Assembly (NCBI RefSeq): GCF_008056315.1
Contig: NZ_VRKQ01000008.1
Coordinates: forward strand, 576,957 to 640,956
Reading direction: 5' to 3'
DNA: 64,000 nucleotides
Source: Seonamhaeicola maritimus
GTDB lineage: Bacteria > Bacteroidota > Bacteroidia > Flavobacteriales > Flavobacteriaceae
Of the stretch, positions 15,795 to 25,300 are shown piece by piece. The position numbers were made by a program, and so were the translations under genes. The notes beneath the pieces are model-generated. The model made no database searches. It was not told the origin of the DNA and was given only the letters and a program-made list of their open reading frames with translations. Position 1 is the stretch's first letter, and each line of letters opens with the position of its first letter.

Positions 15795-16403
15795 CTATTT
15801 TCTGTCATATTTGAAATGCATCCAAGTGCCATAAATAATATGCATGAAACCAAAGCCAATTACCCAAAGCCAGAAACCAAAACCGGGTCTCCATGCTCCA
15901 ATTAAACCAAGGATGATTTGAATATAGCCTAAATACCTTATGTCTCCTATGCTATATTTTGAGGCATTAACCAATGCCAAGCCATAAAATATAAGCATTA
16001 AACCACCAGATTGCCCATATTTTCCTTGACTTAAAATTATTAAGATGTATAATCCGCCAACTATTAGAGGAATTAAAAAATTAAGTACTAAACGTTTAGA
16101 GGTGGCATCCCAAATTTTAGCGCCGTGTTTTTTTGCCTTTCTAGTTGTTAAAAATATTCCAGTAACTATACTTAAAAAAGCTACCAAACATAACGTTAAC
16201 ATACAGAGTCTATATATTTGGCCATCTAATATTAGTATGCCGTTACTATAGGTCATTACTAACCAATAAGCTATGGCAGCTCCGATTAATGCGTAAATGC
16301 CTGCTAGTATTCCAGATAAACCACTAAGTGAAATAAAGCGAGAAGATTTATTCATTAAATCTTTAATCTCACTTATGTCTTTTAAATAATCTTTTGATTC
16401 CAT
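15795..16403 (-). CDS. Membrane protein of unknown function, first gene of the regulated operon
   Basis: A 202-residue protein with a short charged N-terminus and about six hydrophobic segments (residues about 27-50, 63-86, 108-126, 133-147, 156-170, 174-192). No known domain recognised. It precedes the winged-helix gene by 56 bases and its ATG lies 8 bases below a perfect operator palindrome. Membrane protein plus small winged-helix regulator pairs of this kind are common in Bacteroidota. Confidence 0.7.
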   Translation of the reverse strand: MESKDYLKDISEIKDLMNKSSRFISLSGLSGILAGIYALIGAAIAYWLVMTYSNGILILDGQIYRLCMLTLCLVAFLSIVTGIFLTTRKAKKHGAKIWDATSKRLVLNFLIPLIVGGLYILIILSQGKYGQSGGLMLIFYGLALVNASKYSIGDIRYLGYIQIILGLIGAWRPGFGFWLWVIGFGFMHIIYGTWMHFKYDRK

Positions 16404-16410
16404 GTAAAAG

Positions 16411-16429
16411 TACTTTGTAATACAAAGTA
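16411..16429. promoter_or_regulatory. Operator palindrome TACTTTG-N5-CAAAGTA, site 1
   Basis: A perfect palindrome with 7-base arms around TAATA (arms extend to 9 bases, TACTTTGTA / TACAAAGTA). It lies directly ahead of the first gene of the minus-strand operon and overlaps a near -7 box on that strand (TTACTTTG). A regulator bound here would block transcription initiation. Confidence 0.7.
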
Positions 16430-16575
16430 AATAAAATATTTTGAATGAGACTATTAAAAATTTCTTAATTTTTGTTTCTAACTTAACTATTTACAGTTTC
16501 AAATTCTTTCAAATTTCATCAAAATTCACTATCTTAAAGAGTTACTTAACTGATATTAATTTAAAAGAATGAATT

Positions 16576-17307
16576 ATGAATCCTCCTTTAATATTTACGG
16601 TTTTTATTATCGTATTCTTGCTTTCTGGGATACGAGTAGTTTTCGAGTATAAACGCGCTTTAAAATTTAGATTTGGAAAATATATTAAAACTTTACAACC
16701 TGGATTTAGATGGATTATTCCTATTGTTGAGACCATACAGGTAGTAGATATTCGAGTTATTACTATTAATGTGGTTTCTCAAGAAGTTATGACAGAAGAC
16801 AATGTACCTTGTAGCATTGACGGTGTTGTCTTTTTCAAGATTGAAAACCCAGAAAAAGCCGTTCTTGAGGTAGAGGAATATACTTTCGCAATTACACAAT
16901 TATCTCAAGCAGCTCTAAGGGATGTATGTGGAAAAGTTGAATTGGATACCATTTTATCTAAACGCGAGGAAATGGGCAAGAATATTAAAAATATTGTTGA
17001 AATTGAAACTAAGGAATGGGGTGTGGATATTATTGATGTTAAAATAAAAGATATTCAATTGCCTGAAAATATGAAGCGCATGATGGCTAATCAAGCCGAA
17101 GCTGAACGCTCTAGACGAGCACGTATTATTTTGGCTTTAGCTGAAGAACAAGCTGCTGGTAAATTATTAGAAGCAGGTAAATTAATAGATCAATCTCCAT
17201 CGGCCATAAAATTGAGGTTATATCAAACTTTATCAAATATAGCCGCAGAGAAGAATTCAACCATTTTATTCCCTTTCCCTGAAGAGGTATTACCAAAAAA
17301 AAAATAA
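16576..17307 (+). CDS. SPFH/Band 7 (stomatin-like) protein
   Basis: A 243-residue membrane-anchored protein. It has one N-terminal hydrophobic helix (residues about 3-19), then a Band 7 domain (EYKRALKFRFGKYIKTLQPGFRWIIPIVETIQVVDIR; VMTEDNVPCSIDGVVFFKI; ALRDVCGKVELDTILSKREEMG) and a short alanine/glutamate-rich helix, EAERSRRARIILA. This is the slipin/stomatin core without an NfeD partner next to it. Such proteins organise membrane microdomains or regulate membrane proteases; the specific role is unknown. Confidence 0.9.
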   Translation: MNPPLIFTVFIIVFLLSGIRVVFEYKRALKFRFGKYIKTLQPGFRWIIPIVETIQVVDIRVITINVVSQEVMTEDNVPCSIDGVVFFKIENPEKAVLEVEEYTFAITQLSQAALRDVCGKVELDTILSKREEMGKNIKNIVEIETKEWGVDIIDVKIKDIQLPENMKRMMANQAEAERSRRARIILALAEEQAAGKLLEAGKLIDQSPSAIKLRLYQTLSNIAAEKNSTILFPFPEEVLPKKK

Positions 17308-17361
17308 ACAGGCTATGAATTAAATGCTCATTTTTTAAATTTGACTAAATAAATAGTTTAT

Positions 17362-17712
17362 TTGAAGCCAGTAGATCAATATTTTTTGAACCAGACAGAG
17401 CCGTATCAATCCATTATGCTCTATGTGCGTGATATCATTCAAAATACATTACCTGAAGTACAGGAAAAGTATAATTATGGCATACCTTTTTATCATTACA
17501 AAGGGAAACCTTTTATTTATTTAAATATTTTGAAACGCACCAATTTTGTTGATGTTGCTTTTGTTAAAGGTGTATTAATGAAAGACCAATTCCCACAATT
17601 GAAAGATTATAATAATAGGAAAAATGTTAGGTCAATGCAGTATACAAGTATAGAATCTATTAATCAGCAGGAACTTTCTAAAATAATAAATACTGCTGCC
17701 AAAACTTATTGA
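17362..17712 (+). CDS. DUF1801 (YdhG-like) protein
   Basis: A small cytosolic protein of 116 residues with the DUF1801 pattern: VRDIIQNTLPEVQEKYNYGIPFYHYKGKPFIYL in the first half and a charged C-terminal part. The start is TTG at 17362; an in-frame TAA at 17350 excludes anything further upstream, and the next ATG would remove the first helix. Function is unknown for the family. Confidence 0.82.
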   Translation: MKPVDQYFLNQTEPYQSIMLYVRDIIQNTLPEVQEKYNYGIPFYHYKGKPFIYLNILKRTNFVDVAFVKGVLMKDQFPQLKDYNNRKNVRSMQYTSIESINQQELSKIINTAAKTY

Positions 17713-17736
17713 TGCTCACAAAAAGGTGTGGAGAAA

Positions 17737-18555
17737 CTATAGGTTATTAATAGTTTTTCTAATAGCTACTAAGTTAGTTAGGAGGTTTTCTAAATTATCT
17801 AAATGAAGCATGTTAGCACCGTCACTTTTTGCATTGGCAGGATCAAAATGGGTTTCAATAAATAAACCATCTACATTATTAACAATTCCTGCCCTGGCAA
17901 TAGTTTCAATCATATCTGGTCTGCCTCCTGTTACACCTACAGTTTGGTTAGGTTGTTGAAGCGAATGCGTTACGTCTAAAACGGTTGGAGCATATTCACG
18001 CATTGTTGGAATACCCCTAAAGTCTACAATCATATCTTGGTAACCAAACATGGTACCTCTATCTGTAATCCAAGCTTTATCACTGCCAGCATCTTTAACT
18101 TTTTGTACAGCGTGTTTCATGGCTTCAGGACTCATAAATTGTCCCTTTTTTAAATTAACTACTTTACCAGTTTTGGCTGCAGCAACTACTAAATCGGTTT
18201 GGCGCACTAAAAATGCAGGTATTTGTAATACATCAACATATTGAGCGGCTATAGCTGCATCAGAAACTTCATGAATATCTGTAACTGTTGGAACATCAAA
18301 AGTATCAGAAACTTTCTTAAGAATTTCAAGTGCTTTTTCATTACCAATTCCTGTAAAACTATCAATTCTACTACGATTTGCTTTTTTAAAGCTGCCCTTA
18401 AACACATAAGGTATTTCTAATTTATCTGTAATGGTAATCACTTTTTCAGCTATTCGTAGCGCCATTTCTTCTCCTTCAATGGCACATGGACCGCATAGTA
18501 AAAAGAAATTATTTGAATTGGTGTGTTTTATCTTTGGAATATCTTGAAGATTCAT
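17737..18555 (-). CDS. kdsA: 3-deoxy-8-phosphooctulonate synthase (KDO 8-P synthase)
   Basis: Condenses phosphoenolpyruvate with arabinose 5-phosphate to KDO 8-phosphate for lipopolysaccharide inner core. It has 272 residues with a TIM-barrel pattern: LLCGPCAIEGEEMA (residues about 19-32), KGSFKKANRSRIDSFTG, ITDRGTMFGYQDMIVDFRGIPTMRE and the C-terminal GLFIETHFDPANAKSDGANML. The first motif keeps the cysteine (CGPCAIE) found in metal-dependent KdsA enzymes, though the class was not settled here. It is a single-gene unit divergent from typA. Confidence 0.95.
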   Translation of the reverse strand: MNLQDIPKIKHTNSNNFFLLCGPCAIEGEEMALRIAEKVITITDKLEIPYVFKGSFKKANRSRIDSFTGIGNEKALEILKKVSDTFDVPTVTDIHEVSDAAIAAQYVDVLQIPAFLVRQTDLVVAAAKTGKVVNLKKGQFMSPEAMKHAVQKVKDAGSDKAWITDRGTMFGYQDMIVDFRGIPTMREYAPTVLDVTHSLQQPNQTVGVTGGRPDMIETIARAGIVNNVDGLFIETHFDPANAKSDGANMLHLDNLENLLTNLVAIRKTINNL

Positions 18556-18580
18556 ATAAAAATATCAATAATTTAAGGCA

Positions 18581-18588
18581 CAAAGATA
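18581..18588 (-). promoter_or_regulatory. -7 box of kdsA
   Basis: TATCTTTG on the minus strand matches TAnnTTTG, 25 bases before the ATG at 18555. No clear -33 TTTG at the right distance. Confidence 0.45.
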
Positions 18589-18634
18589 CTACTTATGCCG
18601 AATATTTAACTGAAGTTTAATTTTTAACCTCCAC

Positions 18635-18720
18635 CCGCATTAGCGATAGAAGTGGCATCCTTTTGCTAAAGCAAAAGATATAGCGGATAGCGCGACTTTT
18701 TTATAAAAAAAGTAATGCCC
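18635..18720 (+). repeat. Structured intergenic repeat, copy B
   Basis: Reads CCGCATTAGCGATAGAAG, then stem CTTTTGC-TAAA-GCAAAAG, then GATATAGCGGATAGCGCGAC, then a second stem CTTTTTT / AAAAAAAG and ends TAATGCCC. The start, the central motif and the ending correspond to copies A and C, with stem arms changed in concert. It lies between kdsA and typA, 33 bases before the typA -7 box. Confidence 0.65.
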
Positions 18721-18753
18721 TAAATAATGTATTAGATATCCATTAATAATGAG

Positions 18754-18761
18754 TAACTTTG
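18754..18761 (+). promoter_or_regulatory. -7 box of typA
   Basis: TAACTTTG is a full TAnnTTTG match, 24 bases before the ATG. TTAG at 18732-18735, 18 bases upstream, may be a weak -33 element. Confidence 0.5.
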
Positions 18762-18785
18762 CACGCTTAATTTAAGGCACTGGGT

Positions 18786-20585
18786 ATGAACAAAATAAAA
18801 AATATTGCTATTATAGCTCACGTAGATCATGGTAAAACTACTTTGGTTGATAAGATTATGTATCACTGTCAGTTGTTTCGTGAAAACGAAAATACAGGTG
18901 ATTTAATTCTTGATAATAACGATTTAGAGCGTGAAAGAGGTATTACTATTACTTCTAAAAATGTATCAGTTACTTATAAGGACACTAAAATAAATATTAT
19001 AGATACGCCTGGTCACGCCGATTTTGGAGGTGAAGTAGAACGTGTTTTAAATATGGCTGATGGTGTACTGTTATTGGTTGATGCTTTTGAAGGGCCCATG
19101 CCACAAACTCGTTTTGTGCTACAAAAAGCTATTGATTTAGGATTGAAACCTTGTGTGGTTGTAAATAAAGTTGATAAGGAAAATTGTACACCGGATGAGG
19201 TTCATGAAAAAGTGTTCGATTTAATGTTTGAATTAGGAGCAGAAGAGTGGCAATTAGATTTCCCAACGGTTTATGGTTCTGCCAAAAACAATTGGATGAG
19301 TGAAGATTGGCAACAACCAACTGAGAATATTGAACCATTATTAGAAATGGTTATTGATCATATTCCATCACCTAAAATTGAAGAAGGTAGTACGCAAATG
19401 TTAATTACCTCTTTAGATTTTTCATCATTTACTGGAAGAATTGCTATTGGGCGTTTAACCAGGGGTGAATTAAAAGTTGGTCAGAATATTTCTTTAGTAA
19501 AAAGAGATGGAAGTATTGTAAAATCAAGAATTAAGGAGCTTCATACATTTGAAGGTTTAGGTAGAAAGAAAGTTGAGGAAGTTCAAGCAGGTGATATTTG
19601 CGCTATTGTTGGATTAGATGGTTTTGAAATTGGTGACACCGTTGCCGATTGGGAGAATCCAGAAGGTTTAAAAACTATTGCTATTGATGAACCAACAATG
19701 AGCATGTTATTTACTATTAACGATTCACCTTTCTTTGGGAAGGATGGTAAATTTGTAACATCTCGTCATATAAAAGAAAGATTAACCAAAGAGCTTGAGA
19801 AAAACTTAGCATTAAGAGTTTCAGAAACTGATAGCGCAGATAAGTTTATGGTTTTTGGTAGAGGTGTTCTGCATTTATCTGTATTAATTGAAACCATGCG
19901 TAGAGAAGGGTATGAGTTACAGATAGGTCAGCCTCAAGTTATCATTAAAGAAATCGATGGTGTAAAATGTGAACCTGTAGAAGAAATGACAATTGATTTA
20001 CCTGAAGCAGTTTCAGGTAAAGCTATTGAAATGGTGACTATGCGAAAAGGTGAAATGCTAAGCATGGAGGCTAAGGGAGATAGAATGGTTTGTGAGTTTG
20101 TTATTCCGTCAAGAGGTATTATTGGTTTACGTAATAATTTATTAACTGCTACTGCGGGTGAAGCTATCATGGCACATAGATTTAAAGAATATCAACCACT
20201 TAAAGGAGGTATTCCAGAGCGTCAAAACGGGTCATTGGTTTCAATGGAAAAAGGTCAGGCTATTCCTTACTCTATTGATAAATTACAAGATAGAGGTAAG
20301 TTTTTTGTTGATCCAGGTGAAGATATTTATGAGGGTCAAGTAATTGGAGAAAATTCTCGCGGAGACGATATGACGGTTAATGTTACTAAAACAAAAAAAT
20401 TAAGTAATGTACGTTCTGCAGGTGCAGATGATAAAGCGAAAATAGTGCCAGCTATTAAATTCTCATTAGAGGAGGCTTTAGAATATATTCAAAAAGATGA
20501 ATATGTAGAAGTTACACCAAACTTTTTAAGATTAAGAAAGATTTTCTTGAAAGAGGTAGAACGCAAACGAAACAAAGCAATCTAA
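18786..20585 (+). CDS. typA: Ribosome-associated GTPase TypA/BipA
   Basis: Translational GTPase of 599 residues, the normal size, that binds the ribosome in an EF-G-like manner and supports 50S assembly and stress growth. The G motifs are clear: [12 protein letters not shown] (residues about 11-22), [11 protein letters not shown] (switch I), [12 protein letters not shown] (about 74-85) and NKVD (about 128-131). EF-G-like domains III and V follow, and the TypA-specific C-terminal domain contains [15 protein letters not shown] and [16 protein letters not shown]. It is a single-gene unit. Confidence 0.97.
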   Translation: MNKIKNIAIIAHVDHGKTTLVDKIMYHCQLFRENENTGDLILDNNDLERERGITITSKNVSVTYKDTKINIIDTPGHADFGGEVERVLNMADGVLLLVDAFEGPMPQTRFVLQKAIDLGLKPCVVVNKVDKENCTPDEVHEKVFDLMFELGAEEWQLDFPTVYGSAKNNWMSEDWQQPTENIEPLLEMVIDHIPSPKIEEGSTQMLITSLDFSSFTGRIAIGRLTRGELKVGQNISLVKRDGSIVKSRIKELHTFEGLGRKKVEEVQAGDICAIVGLDGFEIGDTVADWENPEGLKTIAIDEPTMSMLFTINDSPFFGKDGKFVTSRHIKERLTKELEKNLALRVSETDSADKFMVFGRGVLHLSVLIETMRREGYELQIGQPQVIIKEIDGVKCEPVEEMTIDLPEAVSGKAIEMVTMRKGEMLSMEAKGDRMVCEFVIPSRGIIGLRNNLLTATAGEAIMAHRFKEYQPLKGGIPERQNGSLVSMEKGQAIPYSIDKLQDRGKFFVDPGEDIYEGQVIGENSRGDDMTVNVTKTKKLSNVRSAGADDKAKIVPAIKFSLEEALEYIQKDEYVEVTPNFLRLRKIFLKEVERKRNKAI

Positions 20586-20613
20586 GAATATTTAGAATTG
20601 TAATAATTAAATT

Positions 20614-20649
20614 AAAGAGAGATTCTAATACTAGAGTTTCTCTTTTTTT
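20614..20649 (+). terminator. Terminator of typA
   Basis: AAAGAGA / TCTCTTT arms lie around a loop of about 20 bases that itself can pair partly, followed by a run of T. It lies 29 bases after the typA stop. Confidence 0.6.
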
Positions 20650-20662
20650 ATTATACTGCTCT

Positions 20663-20902
20663 ATGGAATTATTTGGAATTACATTAACGGAATATATAGG
20701 TTATTTAGCATCCTTTATGGTATTGTTATCTTTTACAATGCGTAAAGTTAAAATACTTCGTCTTGTAAACATGATGGGTTGTATTCTATTCGTTATCTAC
20801 GGGTTTTTAATGTCTACATTAAGAATTGGTCTACCCATAATTATTGCAAATGCTGCTATTTTCTGTGTTAACTTGTTTTATTTGATAAAAAAAAATAGTT
20901 AA
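20663..20902 (+). CDS. Small inner-membrane protein, YgjV-like
   Basis: A 79-residue protein with three hydrophobic segments (residues about 9-24, 34-51, 55-75). The arrangement, with LGYLASFMVLLSFTMRKVKILRLVNMMG-like start and FVIYGFLM centre, fits the YgjV-type membrane protein family. Function is unknown. Confidence 0.65.
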   Translation: MELFGITLTEYIGYLASFMVLLSFTMRKVKILRLVNMMGCILFVIYGFLMSTLRIGLPIIIANAAIFCVNLFYLIKKNS

Positions 20903-21034
20903 GTTACACTTCATTTTATAATGTGGTAAATTTACTTTTGAAAGATAATCGATTTCGTATATTTGACCTTATCAATATCTACGCCTAATTATTTGCACAA
21001 AGGTGAAATTGCTTAAAAAGAAAACATATATTAA

Positions 21035-22357
21035 TTGAGGAGATTAATAGATTATATAAATAATAACGTTTTAGTTAAAATTACTTCGTTACAGATTGCT
21101 TCAGTTGTAACCAGAATAGTTGCCGGATTATTAACTTCAAAGGCCATAGCTGTTTTTATAGGAGCTGAAGGCTTAGCTTTAATTGGAAATTTAAGAAATT
21201 TTGTAAGCGCCTTTCATACTATTTCTATACTTGGATTTTATAAAGGAGTTGTAAAGTATGTTTCAGGTTTTAAAGAAAATTTAGAAGAATTAAGCAAAAC
21301 TATTTCAACTGTTTTTTATACTGGTTTTATAGCAACAATTTTTGTTTCATTATTATGTTACTTTAATGCAGAATTAATAAATGATATTATATTTCCTTCT
21401 TATAATCACTATACCAAGATTATAAGGGTTTTTGCAATTGTACTTCCATTTTATGCTTTGAACATGTTTTCATTTTCCATAATGAACGGTTTTTCGAAAT
21501 ATAAAATTCTTATTGTTATAAATATCATCGGGCAGATTTTAAGTGTATTAGTTGCTTTGCTATTAATCTATCAGATGGAATTAAAAGGCGCATTGATATC
21601 TGTTGTAATTGCTGAATCTTTGATTTTCTTAATAACCTTAGTGGGTATAGTAAACCGAAGAAGTTTAATATCGCTTATCAAAGTAAAAAGCGTAGATTTT
21701 ACCTTTTTAAAGAAAATTAGTTCGTATTCTTTTATGGCTTTCTTTCCAATGATAATGTTGCCAATTGTTGCAATAGCGATAAGATCTCATATCATCGAAA
21801 ATATAGGTTATAAAGATGCTGGTTTCTGGGAAGCTATGACAAGAATTTCTAAATATTATTTAATGTTTGTTACCTCTTTAATGGCATTATACATTTTGCC
21901 TAGGTTTGCAGAAATAGATAATAGAGCGGATTTTAAAAAAGAAGTTTTTAGTTTTTATAAAACCGTAATGCCTAAACTAGGCTTGGGGCTTCTTCTAATT
22001 TACCTTTTAAGACCATTCATTGTTACTGTGGTATTTACTGAGGAATTTAGACCTATGGAAGGTTTGTTTTTATGGCAGTTGTTAGGTGATTTTGTTAAAG
22101 TCTTATCAATGGTAATAGCCTATCAACTTTTAGCTAAAAAGATGTTTTGGCATTATATTATAACCGAAGCATTTTTGGTTGTGATGTTATATATAACAAG
22201 CATCAACTTTATTGATATGTTCAATAGCATTCAGGGTGCTGTAGTGGCTCATTTTGTGAGTTACTTACTGTATTTTGGTGTTATTTTGTTAATCTTTGGA
22301 AGCACACTTTTTGGAATTGATAAGGTTGATGACCGAGATGAATCAGCTTTAAATTAA
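21035..22357 (+). CDS. O-antigen/polysaccharide flippase (Wzx-type)
   Basis: A polytopic inner-membrane protein of 440 residues with about 12 hydrophobic segments, of the MATE-like/polysaccharide transporter superfamily. The N-terminus, LIDYINNNVLVKITSLQIASVVTRIVAGLLTSKAIAVFIGAEGLALIGNLRNF in its main blocks, is typical of bacterial O-antigen translocases. The start is TTG at 21035, since a TAA stands immediately before it in frame. It probably flips undecaprenyl-linked glycans. It is not next to glycosyltransferases, which is common for enterobacterial-common-antigen-like WzxE relatives. Confidence 0.85.
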   Translation: MRRLIDYINNNVLVKITSLQIASVVTRIVAGLLTSKAIAVFIGAEGLALIGNLRNFVSAFHTISILGFYKGVVKYVSGFKENLEELSKTISTVFYTGFIATIFVSLLCYFNAELINDIIFPSYNHYTKIIRVFAIVLPFYALNMFSFSIMNGFSKYKILIVINIIGQILSVLVALLLIYQMELKGALISVVIAESLIFLITLVGIVNRRSLISLIKVKSVDFTFLKKISSYSFMAFFPMIMLPIVAIAIRSHIIENIGYKDAGFWEAMTRISKYYLMFVTSLMALYILPRFAEIDNRADFKKEVFSFYKTVMPKLGLGLLLIYLLRPFIVTVVFTEEFRPMEGLFLWQLLGDFVKVLSMVIAYQLLAKKMFWHYIITEAFLVVMLYITSINFIDMFNSIQGAVVAHFVSYLLYFGVILLIFGSTLFGIDKVDDRDESALN

Positions 22358-22379
22358 AACCAGTTTTAATACGCTTTCA

Positions 22380-25300
22380 TTACTGAACTTTTATTCTAAC
22401 ACCTTCACTATGGCTACTAAACTCTGGAGAATACATGCTTTGAATAGTTGTGATGCCATTACTCATATTACCAGCGTTGTTTACTCGTAAATCGTATTCA
22501 AAGACATAAACCCCTTTTGGTAAATAGTCATAGAAGAAGTTGGTGCTGGCATCTTTGGTGCTTTCATAGTACCCCAATCCATTTTGCCATTTGTATTTCG
22601 AAATCACGTTTACAGGTTCTAAGCCAGAAGCTCTCATATCTTTCATGTGAACAAATTCCATAGCTCTATCACTTCTCAATTCTATTCTTACCCTTACCAA
22701 GTCACCTACTTTTAAATTGGTGTCAGAAGTAATTTCAGAGATTTCCTCACCAGTATCAGTATTCTTTTTTAAGAATAGTTTTTTCGCAAGTTTAAGCGGT
22801 GTTTCAGCCGATGTAATTTTATCTAAATCTTCAAAATACTGCCAATACAGGCTTCCCCAAGCAATACCATCACCTTTTTTTGTGAGTTCAACTTCTGCCA
22901 TATCTTGTTTAATTTCTGAAGTATTCCAGGAGGTTTTAAAATAACCGGTTCCTGCTTCAACTTTTACATCTTCTAGTTTTGAAGGTTCAATTTTTTGACC
23001 ACCTAAAACTATATCAACCATATCAGTCACACTTAGCCATTCACTGCCTTGAAGTAATAAAGCATAAACTGCATCTGTAGTTGCTTTTGTTGTTTTCCAT
23101 TTATTGGTTTGCTTGTTTTTAAGTAACCAAATTTTAAGATTATCAATAGTTTCAAGATTCTTCGCTTCATTCTGAATGACCGCACCCACTTCAGAAAAAG
23201 TTTCAATCATTAACGCTTGAGTTTCAATAGGAGCCTGATACCAGAACCAAGAATTGGTGTTAGTTTTCCAATACATACCTAATTCTTCTGATGTAATGCT
23301 GTTTTCTTTTAACGATTTTAAAATTTTACCACCAGTTTTAATGTCACCGTTTCTATGAGATACCAAAGCCATTAAACCCTTTGCGTATAAAGAACGTTTT
23401 AACCAATATTTCTGTATTTGCGATTGATAATACTTGCTAATTTCTTCAACTTCTTTTGATTTTTTATTCTCTGGATAGAAGCTACGCGCATACAGATAAT
23501 GTAGTTGAGTATAACTTAAATGGTCTTTGCTTAAATCTCTTTTGGCATCATATTTTTTTAAGTTATTATATTCTTTTACAAACTGAGCATCTAAATATTT
23601 AATGGCTCTTTTAATCATTGACCCTTCGACTGAACTCGAGGTGACACTAAGTTTATTTAAGTGTCCAAAACCAGCAATAATATGTTGCGTAATCCATCTA
23701 TTTTCGTATCCTCCTTTGAACCAAGCCCAGGCACCTGATGACATTTGATTGATTTCAAGTTTATCTAAAGCAGATTGCAGTTCATTATTCATTTTATTTA
23801 AATCAAATAATAAAGCAATGCGTTTTTTCTGTTCGGTTTCGCTCTGTGCATCTCGTAACCATGGTGTTTCTTGAATTAGAATTGATTTTAATTCATCATT
23901 TTTTTCAAGATTAGAAATTAGGGCGTCTTGAGATTTCCATTGATTAAATACTTCTTGGATTCTAGGATTTGAATTAGCAATATGACTCGCTAATGTATTA
24001 GCGTAATATCTGCTAAATGTTTGCTCATTACATTGGTACGGATATTCCATTAAATATGGTAGAGCCTGAACAGCATACCACGCTGGGTTGGAAGTCATTT
24101 CTAAAGTTAACTTATGGTGCTTTAGACTACCTGATGACACATTTTTTAATTTGTCCAAAGTAAATGTTTTGGTTTCATTACTCTTAATCCACATGGGTAA
24201 AGTTTCTGTAACCAACATTCTGTTTGATAATACTGGAAGGGCATTTTGTTCGCCATCACTAAAATCTGCTGTTTTGGCAATGACCTTGTACTGAACGGCT
24301 TGTACTTCCTCTGGAATAGATAAATTCCAAGACACTTGTGTGTTTCCTTTAGCATTAATTACAAAAGGCTTGTTATTGGTTGAATTAGAAAGTTTAGCAT
24401 CTATATTGTTTCCAGTAATAGCATCGGTTAAAACTAACAGTGCTTGACCAGAAAGTTCTTTTTCCGTAAGGTTTGCAACTTTAGTGCTTATAGTTATTTG
24501 GTCTCCTTCACGTAAAAAACGTGGTGCATTAGGTATCACCATCAATTCTTTTTGAGTTACTGTGGTTAAGGTTTTTGTAGCACTTTCTAAAGTTTTAGTA
24601 TGTGCTATCAATTGTAATTTCCATTGTGTTAGTGCTTCGGGTGTGGTAAAACTAAAACTTACACTCCCGTTTTCATCAGTTTTTAAATGAGGGAAGAAAA
24701 AGGCGGTTTCATTTAAGTTTTTTCTAACCTGTACTTGAGTTAATTCATTTAAACCTTTTTTTGTAGTAATTATAACAACTCCATTAGCTCCTCGTGCTCC
24801 ATAAATAGCTGTTGCTGCAGCATCTTTTAAAACATCAATGGATTGAATGTCCGAAGTCGGGATATCTAAATCTCCTTCAATTATTTTTCCGTCAATAATC
24901 AATAATGGCTTTTTGTTTTTATCGGCAGAACCCATACCACGTATTTGAATATTTGCAGTAGCACCTGGAACTCCAGAAGAACTTGAAACAGATACTCCTG
25001 CAATTTTTCCCTGGATAGCATCGGCCATACCTTCTGAAACTTCTAATTCTTCGGAGACAACCATACTAACAGCACCTGTAATAGATTTTTTCCTTTGAGT
25101 GCCATACCCAACAACCACAACTTCATCCAAGGCAGCACCATCTTCAGATAGTGTAATATTAAGTCTGTTTTGGCTAACTCCTATTTTTTGGGTGTTAAAG
25201 CCTAAGTAACTAATAACAAGTTCGTCTTTTGAACTAGCCTTAATCATGAAATTACCATCAAAATCTGTGGTGGTACCATTAGTTGTTCCTTTTACCATAA

